64,000 nt of DNA, taken from assembly GCA_032629725.1 (NCBI GenBank), contig JAFEVB010000002.1:2418001-2482000 (forward strand), in the 5' to 3' direction. Made by a program: the position numbers and the translations under genes. The notes beneath the pieces are model-generated. The model saw nothing but the letters and a program-made list of their open reading frames with translations. It did not search any database and was not told the DNA's origin. This document shows positions 1 to 10,774 of this stretch, one piece after another. Source of the DNA: Gremmenia infestans (lineage: Eukaryota > Ascomycota > Leotiomycetes > Helotiales > Hamatocanthoscyphaceae). Position 1 is the stretch's first letter. Each line of letters starts with the position of its first letter.

Positions 1-833
1 GAGCTTAGCCGTCGCGGATGGAAAGAGGAATGCCGTCTGCGGTTTATAGGTTTCTCATCCTCTATCCCACTCGCTTTTGCGGTTGAGATATCTTCATAAG
101 ATTCCACCGTTACCGAGGGCGAAGTACAGCGCATCGTGAAGTCGTTGTGTCGTGAGTGGCGTAGTGAAGCGGGGTTGTTTGTTTGTTTGTTACTGAAGCG
201 TTGAGCAGGAAAGGACAGTAAATAGAGGGACGCGGGTCATGAAGGATAGCGTAATGGCATGGTAGAAAATAGAGAAAGGAGCGGAAGGTGTCGAAGAAGC
301 CAATGGATATCCACGAGGAGTCTTGAGAGAGAGTCAGTGGAGGAGGCCGAGGAGCCCAATAACAGAGATCCTTCTGTTGGTTGCGGCGATTGGCCGGCCC
401 AACGAAATCGGATCTCGGCAAATTAATCAGCTTTTGTCAACCAACTCGACACTTCCGGGAAATCAATATCACTTTTTCATCTAAACTGTAATAATCTAGT
501 CCAAAGTCCATTCTCGTAAGGAAAGGTAAGTCTTCAAACATAATAGAAATAACTTCAGTAAATGTGTGCGCAAAGCATAAAGGTTCTCAAAAACTGTACT
601 CTCCTGCAAGCCGAACATCTGAAATTATAGGGGTCCCTTCTGATAAGCATGTGAAATGCCTTTATTTCCACGATGCCCATTCTGTAACAATGGCCGGCCT
701 CACGTGGTAAATTTTAGGTAAGATTACATTGTGTAGTTTAGTCATGGACAAGAAAGACCTTCAAAAGAAGTATCATATTAAATATATAGTAAGTACAACC
801 AAAACGCCAAGCTATGCACAGTAAACTTCCACA
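1..833. other. Intergenic left edge, no supported gene
   Basis: The minus-strand open stretch at about 110-421 has no ATG at its head (the first codon is TTG) and resembles no known family. The rest, AT-richer toward 780, is the 3' flank of CYP51. The sequence at 60-420 could be leader of a gene lying off the left edge, but nothing here proves it. Confidence 0.5.
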
Positions 834-2512
834 TCAAGCCTTCTCCCTCCTCTCCCACTCAATGATAGCCGGCGAAATTGGTCTTGTAAACAGACTGGTA
901 TAATCCGTTGCCACTACCTCCTTACTACCATCCAAATTCCTAAACTTGAAGGTTCTGACCATCGTCGCCGTAATCGTCAACAGCTGCACCATGGCAAACT
1001 GCTCACCAATACACCTATGCCTACCAGCCCCGAAAGGAAGGTAAGGGCTGGAGGCTCCTTTGCTGATGAGACCATAGCCGTAGTCAAAATGTTCTTCCTC
1101 GACGTCGTTTCCGATGACACCGCCAGAGCCGGCATCCCAGCGGTGAGGGTTCCAGTCTAAGGGGTTCGGAAAGTACGTTGGATCACGGCTAGTGCAGCCT
1201 GGTGATGCCATGAGGACGTGAGAGGTTGGGATTACGTATCTGGTGCCTGCGACGGCCATAGGTTGTTTTACTTTGCGCATGATGGAGTGTATCGGGGTAT
1301 GGAGACGCAGGATTTCTTTCAGGACATTGTTATGGAGAGTGAGTTTCGCGAGGTCTTCGTATTTGAGAGGAGGGAGGTCTGAGCCGAGGACACTGAGTTG
1401 TTCTTGGTAGAGCTCTTCCATGATATCGGGGCGAGCGGCAAGGCGGAGCATGATCCAGGATCCAGAGGACGAAGATGAGTGTTGGCCAGCCATTAGGAGA
1501 GCAATCATCATGTGAGCAATCTCCTTGTCGGGAACCTTGGTACCGTCTTTGTACGTGGAGCTCATCAACTGCCACATGATATCGACTTTCTCCTTCTCAT
1601 TTCCAGCCCGACGTTTTTGGATAATATCCATGTATGTCTTTGCAACGCTGCGCTGAGCATGGTCGCGTGCGCGATTGTGAGGAAGAGGGGCCCAGTGAAG
1701 CATGAAGTTGATAGGGCTGAAACCCATATCTAGATCGTGGTATAGAGCTGCGAACGAGGAATCGAACTTGTCGCGAACCTCTTTTCCTTGGAGTGCGTGG
1801 GATGCAGTGTATATAGTAATCTCTGCGATACTGTCTGCAATATTGATAGTTCCCTTCTCGCCCTTGAATTCCGAGGAGCCCTTGATGAATTGTTCGACTT
1901 CGCCTTGGATGATTGGTACGTATTGGCGGAAGGCCTCAGTGGACAAGCCGATCTTCATAAACTGCAAAAGCGATATAAGCATTTGTATATTTCTAGCAAA
2001 TGGAGACCAACCTTCTTCTGCTCCATCAATTTGGAGTTAGGGCAGTCATAGACGACATCTTTACCAAAGACCGGCGTAGTCAAGACAGTATAAACCTCCT
2101 CCGCATTGACATCCTTCAGCTTGCCATTGAGGATAAAGTCATTCCCACTTCTCCCCAAGTACACGGTAGTCTTCTTCCCCAGCAGTATAAACGTAAAAAC
2201 ATCGCCATACTGTATCGAAATCATCAACATTCATTCATCCACGCAGTTCACCAGGAGTAGACTAACCTTCGCTCTGCAACTAAAGAAGAACTTGTACGGG
2301 TCCATACCATACGTGATCGTACTGCCAATAACCGGGAACCAGTGGAAGACCACAGGAGGCTCATTGCGGTTCTTCAGCAGCAACTGGCTCAAGACATTGA
2401 GCACAACAGTGCAGACGAGGAAAGCTGCGACGCCCGCAGCCACAACGACGCCAGTTCCCCTCTGCGCGACCTGCTGGGCCAACGGACCCGTAACCTGCTC
2501 GAGAAGACCCAT
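834..2512 (-). CDS. CYP51: Lanosterol/eburicol 14-alpha-demethylase, CYP51 (B-type)
   Basis: This is the ER cytochrome P450 that removes the C14 methyl group of lanosterol or eburicol in ergosterol synthesis, and it is the target of azole fungicides. Exons are 2512-2267, 2209-2012 and 1961-834, both introns in phase 0 (GTTAGT..ACAG and GTTGGT..GCAG), giving 523 residues, the usual family length. An N-terminal membrane anchor lies at about residues 20-42. The Tyr of VVYDCPNSK falls exactly at residue 136, the position whose substitution is known in azole-resistant fungi; it is Tyr here. The I-helix motif AGQHSSSSS, the K-helix ExxR (KEILRLH) and the heme loop PFGAGRHRCIG with Cys at about 465 are all present. 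It resembles CYP51B of Aspergillus and the single CYP51 of Botrytis more than CYP51A, by recall of family sequences. No break is seen. Family assignment is certain; the A/B subtype is inferred. Confidence 0.97.
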
Positions 2513-3207
2513 CGTATATGCGGAGGAGCAGATTTGGTGAAGTGAGAGTCGTGGTTGAGGGTTGCGACACGATAAGGAGGCGCGACTTAAAAGGTAATTT
2601 TTCTGGGGCGGAGCTTTTAATTTCGGCCGCTATGATTGGCGCGCTCCCCCAACTGAATTGAACTTTCACCTCCGGCCCCTTTATCTGCCGGCAACACTCT
2701 ATCGTACGTTGCGATCACGAAATCAGGTAACGAATGTACAGAATCGCCCGTTTCCTAGGTAGTTTCTCTAATCAGGTTCAATGTTCACAAGGAACAAATG
2801 GAGCTATATTTCGAGGGGTTTTCGTATTCGGGTTTTGTTATGCACCTTACCCCTGTATCCCCACAAGGATGTCGCGGTGTACTAAGATTCAGGTACGAGT
2901 CGAGTGGCTCGATTCAGTTGGAGCATGTTAGAGAACCACGTGTAGACCATACATTCATCGACATGACTTAAGAATAGTCAACTCTTCAACATTTATGTCA
3001 ATCCAACTCTCACCGTCGTAGCGTAATCGGGCCTCTGAAGGAACTTTAGTTCATAATGCTTTCTTATAGCCTATCGAATGTCCACTGTTGCCCGTCGTAC
3101 AAGTGCTTCAATATACCAACCCGTATATGCCTCCCATCAACCATAGACTCCTTGATGACCCCCTCCCCCCTGATACCATTCCTCCCAATTCCAATTTCCA
3201 ATGTTTT
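2513..3207. other. Intergenic: CYP51 promoter and 3' flank of DGAT2
   Basis: This 695-base gap holds the upstream region of CYP51 and the downstream region of the acyltransferase, both transcribed leftward. No convincing ORF is present. A CCTAGGTAG sequence near 2754 is a partial form of the palindrome that recurs between genes in this window. I could not identify a convincing sterol-response element by eye. Confidence 0.5.
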
Positions 3208-4977
3208 TCACTCCATAATCTCTATCTCCTCCTTCCGCTGTGGGGCAAAATCATCTTTCCACAAATCCCATAACCTCTCCAGCTCCTGTACATACTCCTC
3301 ATGTACACGATCAATTTCCTCCTGGTCTGGCTTCGACGACTGGGCAACCCTAATCGGCTTTCCAACCACAATATTCAGGGGTCTCCGATACGGCATAAGC
3401 CCTACATCGTAGTTGAAAATGCCTCGTGCGTGAAAAAGCGGGACAGTGAATCCAAGCACTTTCTTGACTAGAAGTTGAAATTTATGGATCTTGGGGTGTG
3501 ATTCCGAGTTGAATTGGTCGTAGAGGTCGTTCTCCCCGAATGCTAAGACGGGGACGAGGTCTGCACCTGTACGGATAGCCATCTTGACAAATCCCTTGCG
3601 GCGTTTGAGGACGAGTCTAAGAGAATAGGGTTGAGCGTCTAAAGATTCGCGAGCACCGCCTATGACAATTGTAATACCCCGGCCCATTCCCTCCTATACC
3701 AAGTCAGTAGAGTGGTCTAATATAGAGAAGCTTGAGCATACATTATTTGGTCCTCCCTTAGAAAGCAGATTCTCGCATGACTCCTTAGAAACAGAAGCTA
3801 TGCCCATGGCCAGAGCATAGTCTCTATATAAAGGAATACGAAAATTCGAATCTAGCGTAAGAAGTGTATTCTTGATCCCGGGAAACAGTTGCGAGAACCC
3901 CAGAGCCTCAGTAGCAAAAGCGCCAAATACTCCTAGGGAAAGGATACCATGTGGATGGTAACCAAAAATATATTTCCTCGTAGGAGGAAGCTCTTGGGTC
4001 CGGTGGAGTCTTGCCGGGAAGTAGGATCCAAATAGTGACCACACAGGAAGTGACCGTAAGAACTCCGAACGATGGCTCAGAGTCCCCGAAGTTGATGCTG
4101 TCGATGTCATGCAGTAAATCATATATGGTATCAATAATGGCCAGAATAGAGGTATTGCGCAGAGAAAGAAGAATGATGATATGGATAGGGCGATGCAGAG
4201 GGTGTGGGCCAGGACCACCAAGGTCTGTAGTCGTCTTTGTAGAGGCACATTCAAAGGCGCAAATCGGATGCCGCTTTGATGCCACCGTTGACCTGGCTTT
4301 TTACCGCTCGCAAGTCCGTCTTCCTTGGATGGTCTAGGAGTCACCTTGTGATCGCTTCGGTGCTGCTTCTCGAATTCAGGGTCAGGTTTTACGCTGACGA
4401 GCTTACTGCCATTTTGGGAGCCCTTGACTTTCTCGAAAACGGTCGTATGATCTTGGTCGTCCTTGACTTTTGGATTTTCCCCATTTTTGACACCATTGGT
4501 CTTTGACTTATTATCTTCGCTTTTCTTCTCTTGTGAGTTGCTCTTTTGCCTTCGGTGCCTCTGCTTAGGAGGGATCGTGGGAGTGTCGTCCAGGCCCTGG
4601 ACTGAATTAGTGCCTGCTGGTCAAACTCGGGGTGTGGACCTTACAGCTCCTGAATATTCCACTTTCGATTCCTGCCGTTCGTATTGCGGCCTTTCACCCT
4701 CCTTCGCCGTTTCCTTTTCCTTTACATCCGCACCTGTGTCAACAATTCGCAGAACTGAGGCCACTGAAGCTTTATGCGACGAGGTATTCAACCATTCAGC
4801 CTCCGAGGTTGTATTCTTGCTCCTTACAGCAGTCGTTCCATTCGTTCCATTCGTGCCGTTCACATGTGGCTCTTCGTGCACAGCATCAACGTAGCTCTTG
4901 GGCTCCAGATGTTGTTTCTCGCGCACGTCTGGCTGAGAGGGCTCCGCATTGAGCGGGACACTGCCATTTGAAGCCAT
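3208..4977 (-). CDS. DGA1: Diacylglycerol O-acyltransferase, DGAT2/Dga1 family
   Basis: This enzyme transfers an acyl group from acyl-CoA to diacylglycerol, making triacylglycerol at the ER and lipid droplets. The exons that keep the frame are 4977-4645, 4596-3742 and 3693-3208, giving 557 residues. Both introns are 48 nt (GTAAGG..CCAG with an ACTAAT branch; GTATGC..ATAG with a CTGAC branch). Residues 1-195 are a charged, low-complexity extension with Asn-Gly-Thr repeats. A hydrophobic hairpin follows at about 236-276, then the family signature YHPHG at about 325. GPNN-EGMGRGITIVIGGARES and the C-terminal FGENDLYDQF and HARGIFNYD blocks are typical of DGAT2. The first intron is a multiple of three and contains an in-frame TGA, so intron retention would give a 118-residue product lacking the catalytic domain. 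Monoacylglycerol acyltransferase is the alternative within the superfamily, but fungal context favours Dga1. Confidence 0.93.
4597..4644 (-). other. 48-nt in-phase intron containing the only stop in the DGAT2 frame
   Basis: Read on the minus strand, the N-terminal frame of the acyltransferase hits a single TGA at 4621-4623 and then continues open in the same frame into the catalytic exon. Removing GTAAGG...TTCAGTCCAG (4644-4597) deletes the stop without shifting frame. ACTAAT near the 3' end is a plausible branch site. Confidence 0.8.
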
Positions 4978-5892
4978 TATTTTCGGGAGTCAATGATCAA
5001 CCGACTGCAAGGGTTGCGCAGTACAAATGATAGATCGTACAGTACAAGTTGGTGTGGTGTGGTGGTTGTAGTGCAAAACAAACGGCGTGAGACGTCATTT
5101 CATTGCTCCTCCAGCCCCCGCCCCCCCCATTAACATGTGATGTTAGCCAAGTTTTCTTGCAAACTAGTGGTAACACCTTATGATCTTTATTACAAGGTAG
5201 CTACCTCTAGATAAGTAATATTTATTAGTATATTGTCTTTTCTTTTTTGTTGAGCGTCCTAATACAGAGTAGCATAGGGTGGTGATGGTTGAGAAACTGT
5301 TACTTCTAAACGCCAATGCCGAGGGGACTTGATGCGACAGCAAGCCTCACTTTCACTAGGGTTGACAAGCTATTTTTGTCTCTCAAGAAATAAGTTATGA
5401 GTAAGGGCACCCAAGCGTGTTAAATCACTTGTCGCACCCATTAATTATAGAATGAATTGGTGGTGTTAACGACAGGATCTAAGCAGAGACAGCCATTGCT
5501 GCCTTGTCTTGTCTTGCCTTGCCAGCTGCTGAAGCAAGAAGCCTCTGGCAGCAGCAGTATGTAAAGACTTATAGTATACATCCCATAAAGACCCAAGCCT
5601 ATTTCTGTTCCCCAATTTTAAACCGCCCCTTGAACTGAAACATACGAAGAATTGAAGTCCGTAAAGTGAGAGAACGCTTTACTGGCTCTAAAATGGCGTA
5701 CTTTTGCAGATTGCCGTATAAAAACTTTCCCCCAACGCCCCTTCCACCGGTCATTGATTCATGCGAGGTTATTGAGAATAAGATACTTTTGATGTCTTAT
5801 CATTACATCGCTTTTCCGCCGCCCTACGCCATGCAGAAACGACTATACGCCAAGATATGACTGACCATAGAACACTTTCGTGTATTTGCATC
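4978..5892. other. Intergenic, no gene seen
   Basis: This 915-base gap lies between the DGAT2 start and the 3' end of the zinc-finger gene. The stretch around 5150-5260 is AT-rich. A short run of C at 5115-5125 lies in the likely DGAT2 promoter. The only ATG frames are below 75 codons and show no family resemblance. Confidence 0.5.
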
Positions 5893-8034
5893 CTATGGAA
5901 TATTAATGTTATGAGGAACCTGCCCCGCGGGTGGTTGGTGCGGGGGACTGGTGAATTGGTTCCTAAGGGAGAAGAGCTCTTCGGAAAGCCGGTTGATCTT
6001 ATCTTCCTGACTCCTGTCTTTGCTCTCCATGACCTGGATCTTCTCCGACAATTGTTTGACTCTGTCTTCCAGTGACTGAACGTAGGCTAACAATCGTGTA
6101 TCACCTGCGGCAAAGAGGTTGGCACTACTATCGCCACTTCCGCTCCCTTGATGACTAGGAGGTCCGCCGGGAGCCCCTCGGACGTAGCCTTGTGAAGGCT
6201 GGAACATTGTATTAAGCGGGGTAGCAGAATTATGCTGCTGATGACCACCGTGGGAGCCGTTAGGAGAAGTTTGCTGATTTGGCGTCTGGCTTGACAGCGT
6301 ATATCGCTGGTCCGGAGGTGCCAAACTCGCAAGTGCAGGTAGTTTCGGAACATGCGAGGTATGTGGAGAGGGAAGTGATACGCCTGGAGGAGATCCCCTA
6401 CCCGACGGTCGACGCCCGAAATGCTGCTGTTGAAATTGTGTAGTCAAACTCGGTGACCTTTGCCTGTTGATCGATGGATCGTGGCCAAGCTGATGCGAAT
6501 GCATGCCAGATGGGCTTAGAGGCTTGGGGCTTTCAGTCATGCCACTTTGTGAAAATATCGAGCTTCCTGTTGTGTTGAGAGGCAGCGAAGAAAGACTCCC
6601 ACTTGGAGCATGGTTGTCATGACCGCTGTTTTGCATTCGAGGGGAAGTGCCGGAGCTAGAAGGCCCTCCTCTATCTGCATTTGGTGGATATAAGCCTCCT
6701 GTAGACTGACCTTGCCTGGGACCTGAAGGAGGATACGTGCTTGGTGTTCGTGGGTGTGCAGAGTAATTGTCACCACTACCCTGATTTGATCCAACATGCT
6801 GTGCTTTAATGCTAGGGAGGCTGAATGTTCGGCGTTCCTCTTCAGTCATTTCAGACTCATTCGGCTGTGAGGTTCCATTCGTATACATCACTCCATCCAT
6901 AGCACTTTCGTCCCCGTCTCCATTGGAGCCTTCATAGTCGTCATCTCCACCAAAGCTTCCCATACTAGCTCTTCTGCCAGCACAACCGCCTTGTCCTTTA
7001 CTGTGACGCGCTAAAGCATCACCTCTAGCGAATTTACGATCACACTTTGGACAAATATGAGGACGCTCGCCAGTATGTAATTTCATGTGACGTTTCAGAT
7101 CGTGCAATCTTCGGAATCTCATACTACACGTCTGGCAGACATACGGTTTCTCTTGGCTATGCGTCAAAAGATGGCTCTTTAGATTGTGATGACGCGTGAA
7201 TTCAGTCTCGCAGTAAGGACATTTATGTTTCTTCTGTGAGGGTGATCTTGGCGCTAGTTGTTGAGTTTGACCGGGCATTGGGAGACTCATTCCACGTGGA
7301 GGAGCCCGAGAAAGGTTTTGTTGACCAAGTACAGGATAGGACATCGCTTTGTTGGAAGATTGCTCATCTGGCGGAGCTTGCAGATGGTTGCTATTACTAA
7401 CTCTGATGTCCCGGTTCTCTGCCTCAATGGCACTTGTAAGCGAAGCTGGGCTTGCAACGACCGTTGAGCCTGCTGTCGCGGTTGGCGCTGTGGTGCCTAA
7501 ACTCGCAAGGCTTGTAATACTAGCTGGGCTTATTTCTGACTTTTCATCAAACTGCATCGGACTAGGTATAGACACTGCATTCGCAGCTGCCGACATTCCC
7601 TCGCTCATGCTGTTTATGGCAGCTGGAACTTCTTGTGGTTTGCTCATCTCGGCCCCACCTCCTGCCATGAGCGAAGATAAAGCCTTGTGTCCGGGGTTCA
7701 CGCTCATCTCAGGCTGTTGATTCTTTTGATTCTCTTGCTGTCGTCGCTGGTCTTCTAATGCCGCGGCCCCAGTGAGCTGCATTGGGGAGAACGCGCCCTT
7801 GTACCGTGGCGACTTCGGTGACGGGGAAGCGCTTAGCCCAATGTTCGTAATCGAGGACAAAGCCGTGGGATTCTGCGATTGATCAGGGCGATTTCGTTTT
7901 AGAGACTTTGACCGCGTCGAATCAGGATCTGGCGGGGTGATGGTTGAGGAAACCGGCGCGATGGTGGCGGATTCTGATCGAATCGCACTGAGGGCGGGGA
8001 CCGCGGTAGACAATCCTCCCTGCTCCGAAGCCAT
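5893..8034 (-). CDS. C2H2 zinc-finger transcription factor with C-terminal coiled coil
   Basis: This is a nuclear DNA-binding regulator of unknown target, 713 residues, in one uninterrupted exon. The frame is open further upstream to 8124, but that position is GTG; the first ATG is at 8034. Residues 1-265 are Ser/Pro/Ala-rich and disordered in character. Three adjacent fingers lie at about 272-292, 300-320 and 328-351. The linkers are SQEKPYVC and TGERPHIC, the second being the canonical TGERP type. The third finger ends RHSKGQGGC, so its last ligand is Cys rather than His (C2HC). After the fingers come an acidic patch (GDDDYEGSNGDGDES) and a long Gln/Ser/Pro-rich region. A heptad-like helix at about 655-700 (YVQSLEDRVKQLSEKIQ onward) could dimerise. 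I do not recognise a named orthologue. Confidence 0.9.
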   Translation of the reverse strand: MASEQGGLSTAVPALSAIRSESATIAPVSSTITPPDPDSTRSKSLKRNRPDQSQNPTALSSITNIGLSASPSPKSPRYKGAFSPMQLTGAAALEDQRRQQENQKNQQPEMSVNPGHKALSSLMAGGGAEMSKPQEVPAAINSMSEGMSAAANAVSIPSPMQFDEKSEISPASITSLASLGTTAPTATAGSTVVASPASLTSAIEAENRDIRVSNSNHLQAPPDEQSSNKAMSYPVLGQQNLSRAPPRGMSLPMPGQTQQLAPRSPSQKKHKCPYCETEFTRHHNLKSHLLTHSQEKPYVCQTCSMRFRRLHDLKRHMKLHTGERPHICPKCDRKFARGDALARHSKGQGGCAGRRASMGSFGGDDDYEGSNGDGDESAMDGVMYTNGTSQPNESEMTEEERRTFSLPSIKAQHVGSNQGSGDNYSAHPRTPSTYPPSGPRQGQSTGGLYPPNADRGGPSSSGTSPRMQNSGHDNHAPSGSLSSLPLNTTGSSIFSQSGMTESPKPLSPSGMHSHQLGHDPSINRQRSPSLTTQFQQQHFGRRPSGRGSPPGVSLPSPHTSHVPKLPALASLAPPDQRYTLSSQTPNQQTSPNGSHGGHQQHNSATPLNTMFQPSQGYVRGAPGGPPSHQGSGSGDSSANLFAAGDTRLLAYVQSLEDRVKQLSEKIQVMESKDRSQEDKINRLSEELFSLRNQFTSPPHQPPAGQVPHNINIP

Positions 8035-10774
8035 GAGGTATGATGCTCTATCGCCAATGTTCTGCCCGCTATATAGGAAGTAGTGAGTAGATGAAGTGAG
8101 CGCGCGCTGTGATCCTAGAGTCACTGTTCCTTGCTATTCAAAAAAGCATATCGAGTCTTTCGGGATCGCAGTGTGCGTGTTGAGAGTTAAGGAGTTTCAA
8201 TCCGGATCGCAAAGACCCTATGTTTTGTCAGAACCAGCTGTGATTTAACATCTTGAAGGTCAAGTGAATGTACTGTGAATGCGCTCCTAGCCTTGTTTTC
8301 CTGGGATCGGCTCGCGCAGCGGTAGGGTTCTGCCGAGCGGCGATTGTTGAACATAAGTCAAGTACTCGGATACAGAAACAGAAAGAGGGTTGTTGTTGTT
8401 GAATGTCAAGCAGCGACCAACCGGAGGAAATTGTGGGAATTGCGATCCTCAATGAGCTGGAAGGGTGTCGGGTCTGTCTTCCATTTGCGCACAAGTAGTA
8501 GTGAAAGATCTGACAGATGCAGGTGCGGGCAGACGAGGGACAGCTGAAGTTGGTTTGCCTCTCTTACAGAGGCATGGGCATGGATGAATGGGGCGGTTTT
8601 TACAGAGAGCACAGCCTCTTGCGTGGCTCAATTTGTGCACTATAGTACACTACACTACACTACTCGGTACAGATACTCCTAAGAAAGTGGAGACACGACC
8701 CAGCAAATCAATATCTTGCCAACCACTTATAGGTAGTCTAGGACTTTACAGTACGCAGTAGAGGTACAGTAGAGTAGAGTAGTATCTATATTGATCTTCA
8801 ATTTATACTCGATGCCCATTAATAATAATTACTGCTATCAGCTGCAATACATAAATCTACCCACTCCACTCTCCCACTCTAGACTGAAAGATTATGCACC
8901 CTCTCTTTTGAGAACACCCAGAGTTTTCACCCAACCTCCTTTGGGTCTGCCTCGAACGCATCGGGCTAGGATGAGGAGAGATCTGACGTGCAGACAGGGT
9001 ACGAGACGAGTCAATGCTTGGCTTTGTTATTCGGTTTGTCTAGGTAGGTACCTTTCCCTTTGTATCATTCTTTCGATATCTCACTGTACTTGTATACAAA
9101 AAGCTTTCTTGACTGCAATAGTAGAAGCATTACCTAGGTAGGTCTTGTCTTACACTAGTGACCCAAAGTCCGTACAATAATCTATCAATGACGCTGAGCT
9201 CAGCGTGATATCTCTCATATTCTCAATGCGGCCAAGACCCCTGTTCCCTAACAGAATAATGTGGATGTGGTATGATGATTTGTCCAAGCCTGGTGGCCCC
9301 AAAAAGTATTGGACGCCACAGTGTTCCTTTTAACCTCCACGCGAATGACACGCCACGCTGGCTGTGATTCTGGGTAACAGCCTGCAGCCTTACTAAGTAT
9401 GAGTTACTAGTGGCTCCACGCACATCTATCCCAGGTACTTACGGAGGTACTCACTCTCTGCAAAAGCACGCCGACTTGTCCTTGCAGCGATGCTTGAAAG
9501 AGAGTAGCAGCTGATTATCCTCGAGTGAGAACGGAGCGGACAGTCCTCCGGGTGATAGCACTCGTCATCAGCCAAACTAGTGCAGCACAGTGCAGTGCAA
9601 CAGTAGGTACTTAGTAGCTCCCTCGAATCCGCCCTGCAGGCTTACTCGAGCACTCCCGAGCATCAGCCTCTATAAGCCACATCAAGGCGGGGGCTTAAAA
9701 TCCAAGGCAGCCTCAAGGGCTCGTCCAGGAAAGATGTACATCTGATCTTCTCAATCTTGTACCGGCGCCAGAAGTCATCAGGAACTTAAGGTTCTCTCCG
9801 CATAGTGTCCCCGATGGATCGTCATCGTCATGCACGATCTCACAACCAGGTGGAGAGCGGCGAATGTGACCACGTGATCGTCTTCAAATGACGTGAGGTG
9901 AAGTTGGTTTCAAGTGCTGCCTTTGCCTTGTATTTGTAGTGGAGAGAGGCTCAACTCAGCTGTGAAATTGTTTTTGGAACTTTATGAAATGGCGTTGCCG
10001 TTGACACTTCAACTTACCCAAAAGGTCTTCGCACTCTCCCTTCTACTACCTGTAGGCTTCTAGGCAGCTAACTACCTAGTCCCAACAAGCTTCAGCTCGT
10101 CTGAACACCAGGACCGCCTTAAATCTATCGGTTCAACCTCGAAATTAAACACTCCAGGCTAAGATGTAGACTTTGGTAGTTCCGATCGTTTCAGGATAGT
10201 ATACAATCTCAAAAGGGACTTCATTCATCGCGTGAAAAATTCTAATGTATAACTTGATATATATATATATCAAAAATAAACCAAAAATGCTTTTTGCAAC
10301 TGGCCAGATGTAGCCTTTCACTCCCTATGAAAAGCCGCTGGTAAGATGAAGCGACCAGGCAAAGATTTATGACATTGAGTCTGCATCGGGTACTCTCATG
10401 TACACACAATCCTCCGTACTGCATTTAATCATGGCAGAATCCCGTTTTGACAGTCTTGTCGCCCGAAAGTCCCTTCAAACAAGGCGAGCCAATCCAATTG
10501 CATTCCCAGCGGATCTAGATCTGAACACTATACTAATCGCAGAAACTAGGGAGATTTTGATATACTTAGGTATATGGGCTGGTTCCATTTCAAGTGGGTG
10601 TATGGGTGCATTGACCTTTGACCGGCAGGTACTACAACACCATTCAACTGTAATGTCTTGCAGACTGAGTCAATAAGTAGCACTGCTCCAACGGTCTGTC
10701 AGTCTCATACAATGACTAGTATCTCTTCTATCATATAAAGTTCATTTCATCTCATTCTCCCTTGTCTACACCAT
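8035..10774. other. Long intergenic region, no supported gene
   Basis: This 2.7-kb gap holds the long upstream region of the zinc-finger gene and the 3' flank of the phosphatase. Noted are short GTA-type runs around 8640-8790 (tacactacactac, gtagagtagagtag), a perfect TACCTAGGTA at 9131-9140, a related CTAGGTAGGTACCT at 9040, and an AT dinucleotide run at 10257-10271. Open frames on both strands are at most 116 codons and look random. No tRNA A/B box pair was found. Confidence 0.5.
9131..9140. repeat. TACCTAGGTA palindrome, copy 1 of 6
   Basis: This is an exact 10-base palindrome in an intergenic region, followed directly by GGTC. Other exact copies lie at 12254, 20747, 33409, 39529 and 62510. 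All six lie outside the gene models given here. Confidence 0.9.

Noticed and set aside
110..421. Minus-strand 103-codon frame at the left edge
   Set aside because: Its first codon is TTG, composition is random, and no family resemblance or supporting exon was found.
4345..4623. DGAT2 as a pseudogene broken by an in-frame TGA
   Set aside because: A 48-nt GT-AG intron with a branch site removes the stop exactly in phase, and all catalytic motifs are intact.
8034..8124. Thirty-residue N-terminal extension of the zinc-finger protein
   Set aside because: The extension would begin at GTG; the first ATG in the frame is at 8034.
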